A stretch of 64,000 nucleotides of DNA from Sediminibacterium sp. Lineage in GTDB: Bacteria > Bacteroidota > Bacteroidia > Chitinophagales > Chitinophagaceae. The notes beneath the pieces were generated by a model. That model was not told the DNA's origin. It worked only from the letters and a program-made list of their open reading frames with translations, and did no database searches. Numbering within the stretch: the first letter of the stretch is position 1; each line of letters opens with the position of its first letter. Shown here piece by piece: positions 25,490 to 33,250 of this stretch. The stretch lies in assembly GCA_007280515.1 (NCBI GenBank), contig QYPL01000003.1:23514-87513 (forward strand), read 5' to 3'. A program made the translations under genes and the position numbers.

Positions 25490-26368
25490 ATGGAAAATAA
25501 CACTTCATTACAACAGCAATTACTTGAGGCTGGCGTTCACTTTGGTCACCTTAAGAAGAAGTGGAACCCTAAGATGTTACCTTATATTTTCGCAGAGAAA
25601 AAAGGAATACACATTATCGACTTAAATAAAACAGTTGATCATTTACAAGAAACTGCTGCTGCTTTAAAGCAAATCGCTAAAAGTGGTAAGAAGATTATGT
25701 TCGTTGCTACTAAAAAGCAAGCGAAAGAAATTGTAAGTGAGTGTGCTAAAAAAGTAAACATGCCTTACGCTACAGAGCGTTGGTTAGGTGGTATGTTAAC
25801 GAACTTCAATACTGTTCGTAAGAGCGTAAAGAAAATGCAAAGCATTGAAAAAATGTTAGCAGACGGTAGTGCTGAAAGCTTAACTAAAAAAGAGCGTTTA
25901 ACATTAGGTCGTGATAAAGATAAAATGGAAAAAGTATTAGGTGGTATCGCTCAATTGGGTCGTTTACCAGCCGCTTTATTCTTAGTGGATATCGGACATG
26001 AGCATATTGCACTTGCAGAAGCGAAGCGTTTAGGTATTCAAACATTTGGTATGGTAGATACTAACTGTGATCCTAACAAAGTAGATTTTTCTATTCCAGC
26101 AAATGATGATGCAACAAAATCTATCGCCATTATTACTAACTATATTACTGCTGCCATCGCAGAAGGTTTAGCAGAGCGTCAAGCTTCTAAAGATGATGAA
26201 GGCGAAACTGAAGATGGTAATAGTGAAAACGAAGCAAAAGCAAAACGTATGGAAGCCGAAGCGAACGCTGAAGGCGGAAGAGGTAAGCGTGGTGCGGGTG
26301 CTGCTCCAACAGCTCCAGGTGCACCTAAGCGTCGTATTCAAAGTACACGTCGTCCAGCAGGTAAATAA
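25490..26368 (+). CDS. rpsB: 30S ribosomal protein S2
   Basis: 292-aa ribosomal protein. Core blocks LLEAGVHFGHLKKKWNPKM, TERWLGGMLTNFNTV and VDTNCDPNKVDFSIPANDDA identify it. Relative to E. coli S2 (241 aa) it carries a C-terminal extension of about 60 residues: an acidic stretch (DDEGETEDG) followed by an Ala/Gly/Pro/Arg-rich basic end, as is common in Bacteroidota. A 20-bp stem terminator-like hairpin stands between it and tsf. Confidence 0.98.
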   Translation: MENNTSLQQQLLEAGVHFGHLKKKWNPKMLPYIFAEKKGIHIIDLNKTVDHLQETAAALKQIAKSGKKIMFVATKKQAKEIVSECAKKVNMPYATERWLGGMLTNFNTVRKSVKKMQSIEKMLADGSAESLTKKERLTLGRDKDKMEKVLGGIAQLGRLPAALFLVDIGHEHIALAEAKRLGIQTFGMVDTNCDPNKVDFSIPANDDATKSIAIITNYITAAIAEGLAERQASKDDEGETEDGNSENEAKAKRMEAEANAEGGRGKRGAGAAPTAPGAPKRRIQSTRRPAGK

Positions 26369-26376
26369 ATATTAAC

Positions 26377-26424
26377 CAATTGGGTTATTGGTGTCCTTGG
26401 GATACTAATGACCCAATTGTTTTT
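26377..26424 (+). terminator. Terminator/attenuator hairpin between rpsB and tsf
   Basis: Arms 26377-26396 and 26400-26419 form a 20-bp RNA stem with three G-U pairs and a 3-nt loop, followed by five T residues (26420-26424). It looks like a Rho-independent terminator or attenuator that would lower tsf relative to rpsB. Confidence 0.75.
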
Positions 26425-26478
26425 ACTCGATACGAAGTAGTATCCAATTTTTAACAATCTTATTTTAAAATATATTTT

Positions 26479-27312
26479 ATGAGTACAATTACAGCTACTG
26501 ACATTAATAAATTACGTCAAGCAACAGGTGCTGGTATGATGGATTGCAGAAAAGCATTAACAGAAACAAATAACGATTTTGAAGCAGCCATTGATTGGTT
26601 ACGCAAGCAAGGTCAAAAAGTAGCGGCTAAGCGTAGCGATCGTGAAGCAAAAGAAGGGGTGATTATTGCACAAACTTCTGCAGATCATAAAACTGGTTTT
26701 GTAGTTTGTATTTCTTGTGAAACAGATTTCGTTTCTAAGAATGCCGAATTCGTTGCCTTTGCACAAGTGATTGCAGATGCAGCAGTAGCCAACAATGTAA
26801 AATCTGCTGCTGAATTAAATGAAGTAAGCGTGAATGGCACTAAAGTGTCTGACATGATTAATGATAAATTAGCTTCTATTGGAGAAAAAATTGGAGTGGC
26901 TAAATTCGAAAGAGTAGAAGCTGCTTATGTTGCCTCTTATATACATGGTTCTTACAGAATGGGTGTATTAGTAGGTTTAAGTGCAGAAGCTGCTGAAGTA
27001 GGTAAAGACTTAGCCATGCAAATTGCTGCTATGAACCCAGTGGCCGTAGATCCTGAATCAGTTCCTGCTGAAACAGTTGCTCGTGAGCGTGCTATTATTA
27101 TTGATACCATGAAGGAAGATCCTAAAATGGCTGGCAAACCAGAAGAAATGATTGCAAAAATTGCAGAAGGTAAAATCAATGCTTTCTTTAAAGAGCAAAC
27201 CTTATTAGCGCAAGCCTTTGTAAAAGATGGTTCTAAAACAGTGGGTGACCACGTTAAGAGCGTAGGTGCTGACCTTAAAGTAATCGAGTTCAAGCGTGTG
27301 GCTTTAGGTTAA
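26479..27312 (+). CDS. tsf: Elongation factor Ts
   Basis: 277-aa guanine nucleotide exchange factor for EF-Tu. The N-terminal UBA-like module is LRQATGAGMMDCRKALTE; the core motif VCISCETDFVSKN, followed by the dimerisation-type subdomains, is conserved. Length is close to E. coli EF-Ts (283). It follows rpsB, separated by a strong hairpin. Its stop codon lies at the foot of a 12-bp inverted repeat. Confidence 0.97.
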   Translation: MSTITATDINKLRQATGAGMMDCRKALTETNNDFEAAIDWLRKQGQKVAAKRSDREAKEGVIIAQTSADHKTGFVVCISCETDFVSKNAEFVAFAQVIADAAVANNVKSAAELNEVSVNGTKVSDMINDKLASIGEKIGVAKFERVEAAYVASYIHGSYRMGVLVGLSAEAAEVGKDLAMQIAAMNPVAVDPESVPAETVARERAIIIDTMKEDPKMAGKPEEMIAKIAEGKINAFFKEQTLLAQAFVKDGSKTVGDHVKSVGADLKVIEFKRVALG

Positions 27313-27349
27313 GAATAAAAAATTCTAAAGAATTTATTTTTTTATTCTT
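27311..27349. terminator. 12-bp inverted repeat at the tsf stop codon
   Basis: Arms AAGAATAAAAAA (27311-27322) and its perfect complement (27338-27349) flank a 15-nt loop. The left arm includes the last two bases of the tsf stop codon and the right arm contains six T residues, a weak A/T-rich terminator or mRNA 3' stabiliser. Confidence 0.5.
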
Positions 27350-27368
27350 TCCCACTCTTATGATTTTT

Positions 27369-27397
27369 TCAAAGCACCCCATAAACGGGCGCTTTGA
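27369..27397 (+). other. Stem-loop in the tsf-pyrH spacer
   Basis: Arms 27369-27379 and 27387-27397 pair over 11 bp with one A-C mismatch around loop CATAAAC. No T-run follows; instead GAGGAGG at 27396-27402 overlaps its 3' base. There is no start codon properly placed after this purine run. Confidence 0.5.
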
Positions 27398-27430
27398 GGA
27401 GGAAATAACTTAAGATCTAATCAAATATAC

Positions 27431-27459
27431 AGGGTCCCAAGCAATTGGGACCCTTTTTT
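27431..27459 (+). terminator. Rho-independent terminator between tsf and pyrH
   Basis: Perfect 10-bp GC-rich stem (AGGGTCCCAA at 27431-27440 with its complement at 27445-27454), tetraloop GCAA, and a run of T residues to 27459. It is 45 bp before the pyrH ATG and separates the ribosomal operon from pyrH, unless it is an attenuator. Confidence 0.92.
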
Positions 27460-27504
27460 GTTGCCCCAAAATTCTTATCTTGCAAGTACAAAATAAGTAG
27501 AACT

Positions 27505-28221
27505 ATGTTGCCAAAATACAAGCGTGTATTATTGAAATTATCAGGAGAGGCATTACTCGGCAATCAAAAAACGGGAGACCCCTTTGATCCTAAAATTATT
27601 GAACAATATGCCAACGAAATTAAGCAAGTAGTGGAACTAGGTGTACAAGTAGCCATTGTTATTGGCGGTGGTAATATATATAGAGGAATGAATGAAGCAG
27701 ATAGTGGTATTGAGCGTGCACATGGAGATTATATGGGAATGCTTGCCACTGTTATTAATGCGATGGCTATTCAAGCCATGCTTGAAAAAATTGGAGTGTA
27801 TACCCGATTGCAATCTGCTATCGTGATGGAGCAAGTTGCAGAACCTTATATTCGTCGCAAGGCACTTCGTCATTTAGAAAAAGGGCGTGTGGTTATTTTT
27901 GGTGCCGGTACAGGAAATCCTTATTTCACTACCGATACTGCTGGTTCACTGCGTGCTATTGAAATGAAGGCCGATGTTATTTTAAAAGGAACCCGTGTGG
28001 ATGGTATATATGATAGCGACCCTGAAAAAAATCCTGCTGCGGTAAAGTTTGAAAAAATTAGCTTCCAAGAATGTATAACAAAGAATTTAAAAGTAATGGA
28101 TACTACTGCATTCACATTATGCATGGAAAATAAATTACCCATTATTGTATTTGACATGAACCAACCTGGAAATTTATTAAAAGTAGTACAAGGAGCAGCT
28201 ATAGGTACCTTAGTGGGTTAG
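27505..28221 (+). CDS. pyrH: Uridylate kinase (UMP kinase)
   Basis: 238-aa amino-acid-kinase-fold enzyme phosphorylating UMP to UDP, usually hexameric and feedback-inhibited by [15 protein letters not shown] at the N-terminus, [25 protein letters not shown] and [13 protein letters not shown] are family hallmarks. I use ATG 27505, as the upstream in-frame extension runs through the terminator hairpin. frr, often the next gene in other bacteria, is absent here. Confidence 0.97.
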   Translation: MLPKYKRVLLKLSGEALLGNQKTGDPFDPKIIEQYANEIKQVVELGVQVAIVIGGGNIYRGMNEADSGIERAHGDYMGMLATVINAMAIQAMLEKIGVYTRLQSAIVMEQVAEPYIRRKALRHLEKGRVVIFGAGTGNPYFTTDTAGSLRAIEMKADVILKGTRVDGIYDSDPEKNPAAVKFEKISFQECITKNLKVMDTTAFTLCMENKLPIIVFDMNQPGNLLKVVQGAAIGTLVG

Positions 28222-28300
28222 TATGGGTTTGAAAATGGAATGATTCAACCACTGATGTAATTTTTCTTGCGTTTCTAGTTCGCTATCTTAATTTTAAAGT

Positions 28301-29632
28301 ATGCAAAAATTAACTTCTTTATTTCTTATTCTTTGTTTAGTAGTTGTTGCTATTACAAGTACCAAAGCACAGAAGACATTAACTTTAACAGAGGCTGTTA
28401 AAACAGCCCTTCAAAATAGTTACGATATTCAATTGGTGGAGAATAATTTAACCATTGCCAAAAACAATAACGATTATGGAGTAGCCGGTGCTTTACCTAC
28501 GGTTGCAGCTACTAGTAATAATAATAAATCCTTAGCTACTATTCAACAAAAATTTGCCGACCCAATACGTAATACTACTAAGACAGGAGTGGATGGGAAT
28601 ACTTTAACAGCAGGGCTTACAGCTTCTATTATTATTTTTAATGGCTATAGAATTATGGCCTATAAAGATCGTTTGGGGATGATTGAAAAGCAAAACGGTT
28701 TTTTATTGCAATCACAAATGCAAAACACTAGCGCGCAAGTAATGCAACAATATTATAATGTAGTGCGTCAGCAAGCTTACTTAAAAACCATTGAAAAATC
28801 GATTGAAGCGAGTCAACAACGATTAGATATTGTAAAAACAAGACAACAAATAGGGGTGGCCAATCAAACCGATATTTTACAATCGAATATTGACTTAAAT
28901 GCTTTATTACAAGCTAAGCAAAATCAATTATTAATTATTGCACAAGCCAAGACTGATTTAGCTAGAACCATTAATAATAATGAAGACATTTCTTCCTCTA
29001 TCATTATTAACGATACTATTTCTATTGACAATCAATTAAGTTTTGACAAGGGGGCCAATAGTATTACAATAGGCTTGAACAATAATCCACAATTAGCTGC
29101 ATTAAGTACTCAAGTAAAAATAAATCAACAATTAGAAAAAGAAACGAAAGCCTTAATGTATCCAACACTACGAGCGAGCACTGGTTATAATGTAAACAGT
29201 AGTAGTTCTGCTGCAGGTTTTAGTTTATTGAATGAAACTTATGGTCCATTTTTAGGGGTAAACTTATCTATTCCTTTGTATGGCGGCGGCGCTGCTAAAA
29301 AAACGGTAGCGAATGCAAAAATAATTTCTAAAAATGCTGAACTACAAGCGCAAAGCTTAAGTAAGGATATTTTTACGAATGCGTATAAAACTTTTGATGC
29401 CTATAAAAATAGTATCGAACAATTACCTATTGAATCAGATAATTATAGTATGTCTCAAGCCTTACTTAATTTAGTACTGCAAAAATATCAACTAGGTCAA
29501 GCTACCATGGTAGATGTGAAACAAGCTCAACAAAGTTTTGAAAATGCAGGCTTCAGATTAGTAAGTTTAAAGTACACAGCAAAAGTGGCAGAGATTGAAT
29601 TAAAGCGTATCTCGAATCAATTGAAATTTTAA
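28301..29632 (+). CDS. TolC family outer membrane protein
   Basis: 443-aa outer membrane efflux protein with signal peptide (residues 1-23, ending KAQ). The alpha-helical barrel repeats are visible as long heptad-rich stretches, and the family pattern LTLTEAVKTALQNSYDIQL at the mature N-terminus and YQLGQATMVDVKQAQQS near the C-terminus are clear. It should form the outer membrane channel for a tripartite exporter or secretion system, but no pump gene is adjacent on this strand; the RND operon 10 kb away has its own TolC. It starts about 80 bp after pyrH and precedes an aminotransferase gene by 7 bp. Confidence 0.9.
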   Translation: MQKLTSLFLILCLVVVAITSTKAQKTLTLTEAVKTALQNSYDIQLVENNLTIAKNNNDYGVAGALPTVAATSNNNKSLATIQQKFADPIRNTTKTGVDGNTLTAGLTASIIIFNGYRIMAYKDRLGMIEKQNGFLLQSQMQNTSAQVMQQYYNVVRQQAYLKTIEKSIEASQQRLDIVKTRQQIGVANQTDILQSNIDLNALLQAKQNQLLIIAQAKTDLARTINNNEDISSSIIINDTISIDNQLSFDKGANSITIGLNNNPQLAALSTQVKINQQLEKETKALMYPTLRASTGYNVNSSSSAAGFSLLNETYGPFLGVNLSIPLYGGGAAKKTVANAKIISKNAELQAQSLSKDIFTNAYKTFDAYKNSIEQLPIESDNYSMSQALLNLVLQKYQLGQATMVDVKQAQQSFENAGFRLVSLKYTAKVAEIELKRISNQLKF

Positions 29633-29639
29633 AACCTTT

Positions 29640-30776
29640 ATGCAGTCAAAGCTTCCCCATATTGGCACCAGTATTTTTACAGTCATGAGCCAATTGGCAG
29701 TAAAGCATAATGCTATTAATTTAGGCCAAGGCTTTCCCGATTTTCCAATGAGTGAAGCGCTTATTGATTGTGTCACAGAGGCTATGAAAGCGGGCGGGAA
29801 TCAATATGCCCATACCAATGGAGCTCCTATATTAAGAGAAAGACTTGCAGAGAAAATTAATTTTTTATACGGAATAGACATTAATCCTGAAACTGAAATA
29901 ACTATTACACCGGGCGGCACTTATGCAATTTTCTCTGCATTTTCCACTATTATACAACCAGGTGATGAAGTCATTATTTTTGAACCTGCTTATGATAGTT
30001 ATATCCCCAACATAACATTTAATGGAGGGGTGGTGGTACCCATTGCCTTAACTTATCCTAATTATAGTATTCCTTGGGATACTTTAAAAGCAGCCATTTC
30101 CAAAAAGACAAAGGCTATTTTAATCAATACGCCGCATAATCCTTCTGGTATGGTCATGACCAAGGAAGAAATTTTACAGTTACAAGAAATAGTGGTTTCC
30201 AATAATTTATATTTAATTAGTGACGAGGTATATGAGCATTTAATTTACGATGATAAAAAACACGAGTCGGTGATGAAGTATCCTGAATTATTAGCGCGTA
30301 GTTTTGTTTGTTTTTCTTTAGGAAAAACTTATCACTGCACAGGCTGGAAGCTAGGCTACTGCGTGGCTCCAGAAAATTTAATGAAAGAATACCGAAAAGT
30401 ACATCAGTTCAATGCATTTAGTTGTGATACACCTAAGCAGTTGGGTATTGCAAAATATATGTTAGATAAAGAAGCCTATATAAGCTTAGGCAATTTTTAT
30501 CAAGCAAAAAGAGACTATCTAAGAAAATTATTAGCAAGTACTCCCTTACAATATATTCCTTCCTCAGGTTCTTATTTTGAATCCTATAGTTATGCAGCCA
30601 TTTCTAATGAATCGGATAAATCATTCGCAGAAAAATTAGTAAAAGAATATGGAGTAGCCGTCATACCCATGTCTGCTTTTTATCACAATGCTACCGATAA
30701 TAAAGTTATACGACTTTGTTTTGCTAAAAAAGAATCTACACTAGAAGCCGCCGCCGCTTGTTTACAAAAATTATAA
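29640..30776 (+). CDS. PLP-dependent aminotransferase, methionine aminotransferase (YbdL)-like
   Basis: 378-aa class I/II fold-type I aminotransferase. The PLP Lys is Lys229 in SLGKTYHCTGWKLGY; the Asp that pairs with the pyridine nitrogen lies in LISDEVYEHL, and NTPHNPSG gives the substrate-side Asn. The GKTYHCTGWK block and the N-terminus LPHIGTSIFTVMSQLA match the methionine aminotransferase YbdL and kynurenine-aminotransferase-like group, which transaminate methionine and aromatic amino acids. It starts 7 bp after the TolC gene stop and is followed after 23 bp by galK. Confidence 0.88.
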   Translation: MQSKLPHIGTSIFTVMSQLAVKHNAINLGQGFPDFPMSEALIDCVTEAMKAGGNQYAHTNGAPILRERLAEKINFLYGIDINPETEITITPGGTYAIFSAFSTIIQPGDEVIIFEPAYDSYIPNITFNGGVVVPIALTYPNYSIPWDTLKAAISKKTKAILINTPHNPSGMVMTKEEILQLQEIVVSNNLYLISDEVYEHLIYDDKKHESVMKYPELLARSFVCFSLGKTYHCTGWKLGYCVAPENLMKEYRKVHQFNAFSCDTPKQLGIAKYMLDKEAYISLGNFYQAKRDYLRKLLASTPLQYIPSSGSYFESYSYAAISNESDKSFAEKLVKEYGVAVIPMSAFYHNATDNKVIRLCFAKKESTLEAAAACLQKL

Positions 30777-30799
30777 ATTAACATAAAACTATTTATTTT

Positions 30800-32074
30800 A
30801 TGTTAGCTATTCGCAGTCAGTTTTTAAATCATTTTAATTATGCTGCTGCTTTAGTGGTAAAGTCTCCTGGAAGAATAAATTTAATAGGTGAACATATCGA
30901 TTACAATCATGGTTTTGTACTACCAGCTGCCATTGATAAATATATTGAAGTAGCCATAGGTAAAAGAGCTGATGGCTTAATACATATGGTGGCCCTAGAT
31001 TTGGGAGAAACTATCATTCTACCTACCCATAACTTAAAGCCTCATTCTACAGTATGGGTGAATTATATTATTGGGGTAGTGGATCAGGTGTTAAATAGAA
31101 TGCAGCCTGCTACTAATAATTTTATTGATACAAAAAATACTTTAGCTAGAACTAAAATGCTGACATCTATTAATGAAAATGACTTAGCTGCCGGTTTCAA
31201 TATTTGTATTCAAGGCAATATTCCACTAGGTGCTGGCCTTTCAAGTTCTGCTGCCCTGGAATGCGCTGTTTTGTTTGCACTCAATGAATTATACCAACTT
31301 TCACTTACTAAAATGCAAATGGCCTTGATGGCACAAAGTGCAGAACATATATTTGCAGGGGTAAAATGTGGCTTGATGGATATGTTTGCAAGTTTACATA
31401 GTCAAAAAAATAAAGCCATTTTATTAGACTGTGATAGTTTAGCTTTTACCTATTATCCACTAGTATTAAACGACTATAGTATTGTTTTGTTTGATACGCA
31501 AATTAGACATGCGCTAGCTTCCTCTGAATATAATACCCGCCGTTTAGAATGCGAGAAGGGACTAAAATTAATTCAAGAAAAATATCCTACTGTAAAAACA
31601 TTTAGAGAAATTAGTATAGAACAAGTAGAAGAATGTTTAGCCTCTACAATTCATCCAATAAATCACAATGCAGAAGATAAAAATATATCAGATAGTAGAA
31701 TTAAGGTATATCAAAGATGTAAATATGTGGTGGAAGAAATACTGCGTGTTCAATTAGCAGTGCAGGATTTAGCGAAAGGCGACTTAAAGTCCTTTGGAAA
31801 AAAAATGTTTGAGACACATAAAGGTTTATCTAGTTTATACGAAGTAAGCTGCCCTGAATTAGATTTTTTAGTAGAATCTGCCTCCCATACTGAAAATGTA
31901 TTAGGCGCTAGAATGATGGGAGGAGGCTTTGGTGGCTGCACCATTAATATTATTAAAAAAACAGCAGTGGAAGAAATAACAAAAGAATTAAGCGCTAAGT
32001 ATAATCAAGCAATGCATAAAGAATTAACTGTTTATAGTATAAGTATAGAAGAGGGTACGCATTTAGTCCCCTAA
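30800..32074 (+). CDS. galK: Galactokinase
   Basis: 424-aa GHMP kinase phosphorylating galactose at C1 in the Leloir pathway. Galactokinase signature GRINLIGEHIDYNHG near the N-terminus, the ATP loop PLGAGLSSSAALE, CGLMDMFAS (catalytic Asp region) and MGGGFGGCTI near the C-terminus are all intact. It is about 40 residues longer than E. coli GalK; part of the surplus is a polar stretch around residues 105-125. Its stop codon abuts that of the convergent galM directly, with no spacer. Confidence 0.95.
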   Translation: MLAIRSQFLNHFNYAAALVVKSPGRINLIGEHIDYNHGFVLPAAIDKYIEVAIGKRADGLIHMVALDLGETIILPTHNLKPHSTVWVNYIIGVVDQVLNRMQPATNNFIDTKNTLARTKMLTSINENDLAAGFNICIQGNIPLGAGLSSSAALECAVLFALNELYQLSLTKMQMALMAQSAEHIFAGVKCGLMDMFASLHSQKNKAILLDCDSLAFTYYPLVLNDYSIVLFDTQIRHALASSEYNTRRLECEKGLKLIQEKYPTVKTFREISIEQVEECLASTIHPINHNAEDKNISDSRIKVYQRCKYVVEEILRVQLAVQDLAKGDLKSFGKKMFETHKGLSSLYEVSCPELDFLVESASHTENVLGARMMGGGFGGCTINIIKKTAVEEITKELSAKYNQAMHKELTVYSISIEEGTHLVP

Positions 32075-33199
32075 TTATTTCGTTGAAAAACTATACACTG
32101 TAGTTTGGTGATAGGTTTCACTTGGTTTTAGTATAGTACTTGGAAAGCCAGGCTGGTTGGGGCTATCAGGGAAGTGCTGTGTTTCTAATGTAAGTGCATA
32201 ATGCTTATTATAGACTATGCCTTTTTTAGTACCCGTTAAAGTACCGTCTAAAAAATTACCAGAATAAAATTGAAGACCAGGTTCTGTAGTAGTTACTGTT
32301 AAATAGCGTCCGCTATTAGGCTCGTAAACATTCGCAATTTCTTGTAAACCATCTGCTTTATTTAAAACCCAGTTATGGTCATATCCTCCTGCTACTTTAT
32401 CAATATCTTGACCTACTTTTTTAGGGCTGGTAAAATCCATGGGAGTTCCTTTTACTTCTACTAGTGCTCCTGTAGGAATTAAAAAACTATCTACGGGCGT
32501 ATATTTATTGGCTTTAATTTCTAAGATATGGTCATATATAGTAGGCGACTTGCCTGCACTTAAATTAAAATAAGCATGGTTGGTTAAATTAATGACTGTG
32601 GTTTTATCGCTGCTCGCAGTATACTGTATTTTGATAGCATTATTAGCCGTCAAAGTATAGACTACTTCTACTTTTAAATTTCCTGGATAACCTTCTTCTA
32701 AGTCTTTACTTAGATATACTAATTGAATACTACTATCACCAGCTAATGCAGATGCTTCCCATAAAACCTTATCAAAACCCTTTAAGCCACCATGTAATGA
32801 TTGACCATTGTTATTCAGTGCTGCCTTGTACTCAACGCCCTCAATTGTATAAGTACCTTTTGCTAATCTGTTGGCGTATCTACCTACTAATGCACCAAAA
32901 TAAGGATTGCCTTTTTGTAAATAACCATCAAATTTTTCATAACCAGTAAGTACATCGCCCCAGCTACCATCCTTGGCCTGGGTAATTATTTTAGTAAGTA
33001 TACCTCCATAATTAATAATACCCACTTGCATACCATTCGCATTGGTTAAATTATACTCAGTAACCGGCCTGCCTTCAAGGCTTCCAACATTTAGTTGAGC
33101 TAACGATATAGCTTGCTTATTGGTAGCTATAGAACAAGCAAAATGAAAAACAGATAAGAAGACAACCATCATTAAGTTAGCTACTAGATTCTTTTTCAT
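32075..33199 (-). CDS. galM: Aldose 1-epimerase (galactose mutarotase), lipoprotein
   Basis: 374-aa mutarotase interconverting alpha and beta anomers of galactose or glucose. An N-terminal lipoprotein signal ends at Cys22 (FHFAC), so unlike E. coli GalM it is probably an envelope lipoprotein. Catalytic features: NGQSLHGGLKGFDK and NLTNHAYFNLSAG (the two His), and the base Glu in TLETQHFPDSPNQ. It is encoded head-to-tail against galK with zero intergenic bases, and lies 51 bp downstream of the RND gene on the same strand. Confidence 0.93.
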   Translation of the reverse strand: MKKNLVANLMMVVFLSVFHFACSIATNKQAISLAQLNVGSLEGRPVTEYNLTNANGMQVGIINYGGILTKIITQAKDGSWGDVLTGYEKFDGYLQKGNPYFGALVGRYANRLAKGTYTIEGVEYKAALNNNGQSLHGGLKGFDKVLWEASALAGDSSIQLVYLSKDLEEGYPGNLKVEVVYTLTANNAIKIQYTASSDKTTVINLTNHAYFNLSAGKSPTIYDHILEIKANKYTPVDSFLIPTGALVEVKGTPMDFTSPKKVGQDIDKVAGGYDHNWVLNKADGLQEIANVYEPNSGRYLTVTTTEPGLQFYSGNFLDGTLTGTKKGIVYNKHYALTLETQHFPDSPNQPGFPSTILKPSETYHQTTVYSFSTK

Positions 33200-33250
33200 T
33201 TTGCTTGATTTATTTTTTAATTGATACCAAGATAATTTCTATCAAGATAT

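Noticed and set aside
12255..27370. Shared 13-mer CTCTTATGATTTT in the lysS and tsf 3' regions as a dispersed repeat
   Set aside because: A repeat of that length is expected by chance several times in an AT-rich 64-kb window.
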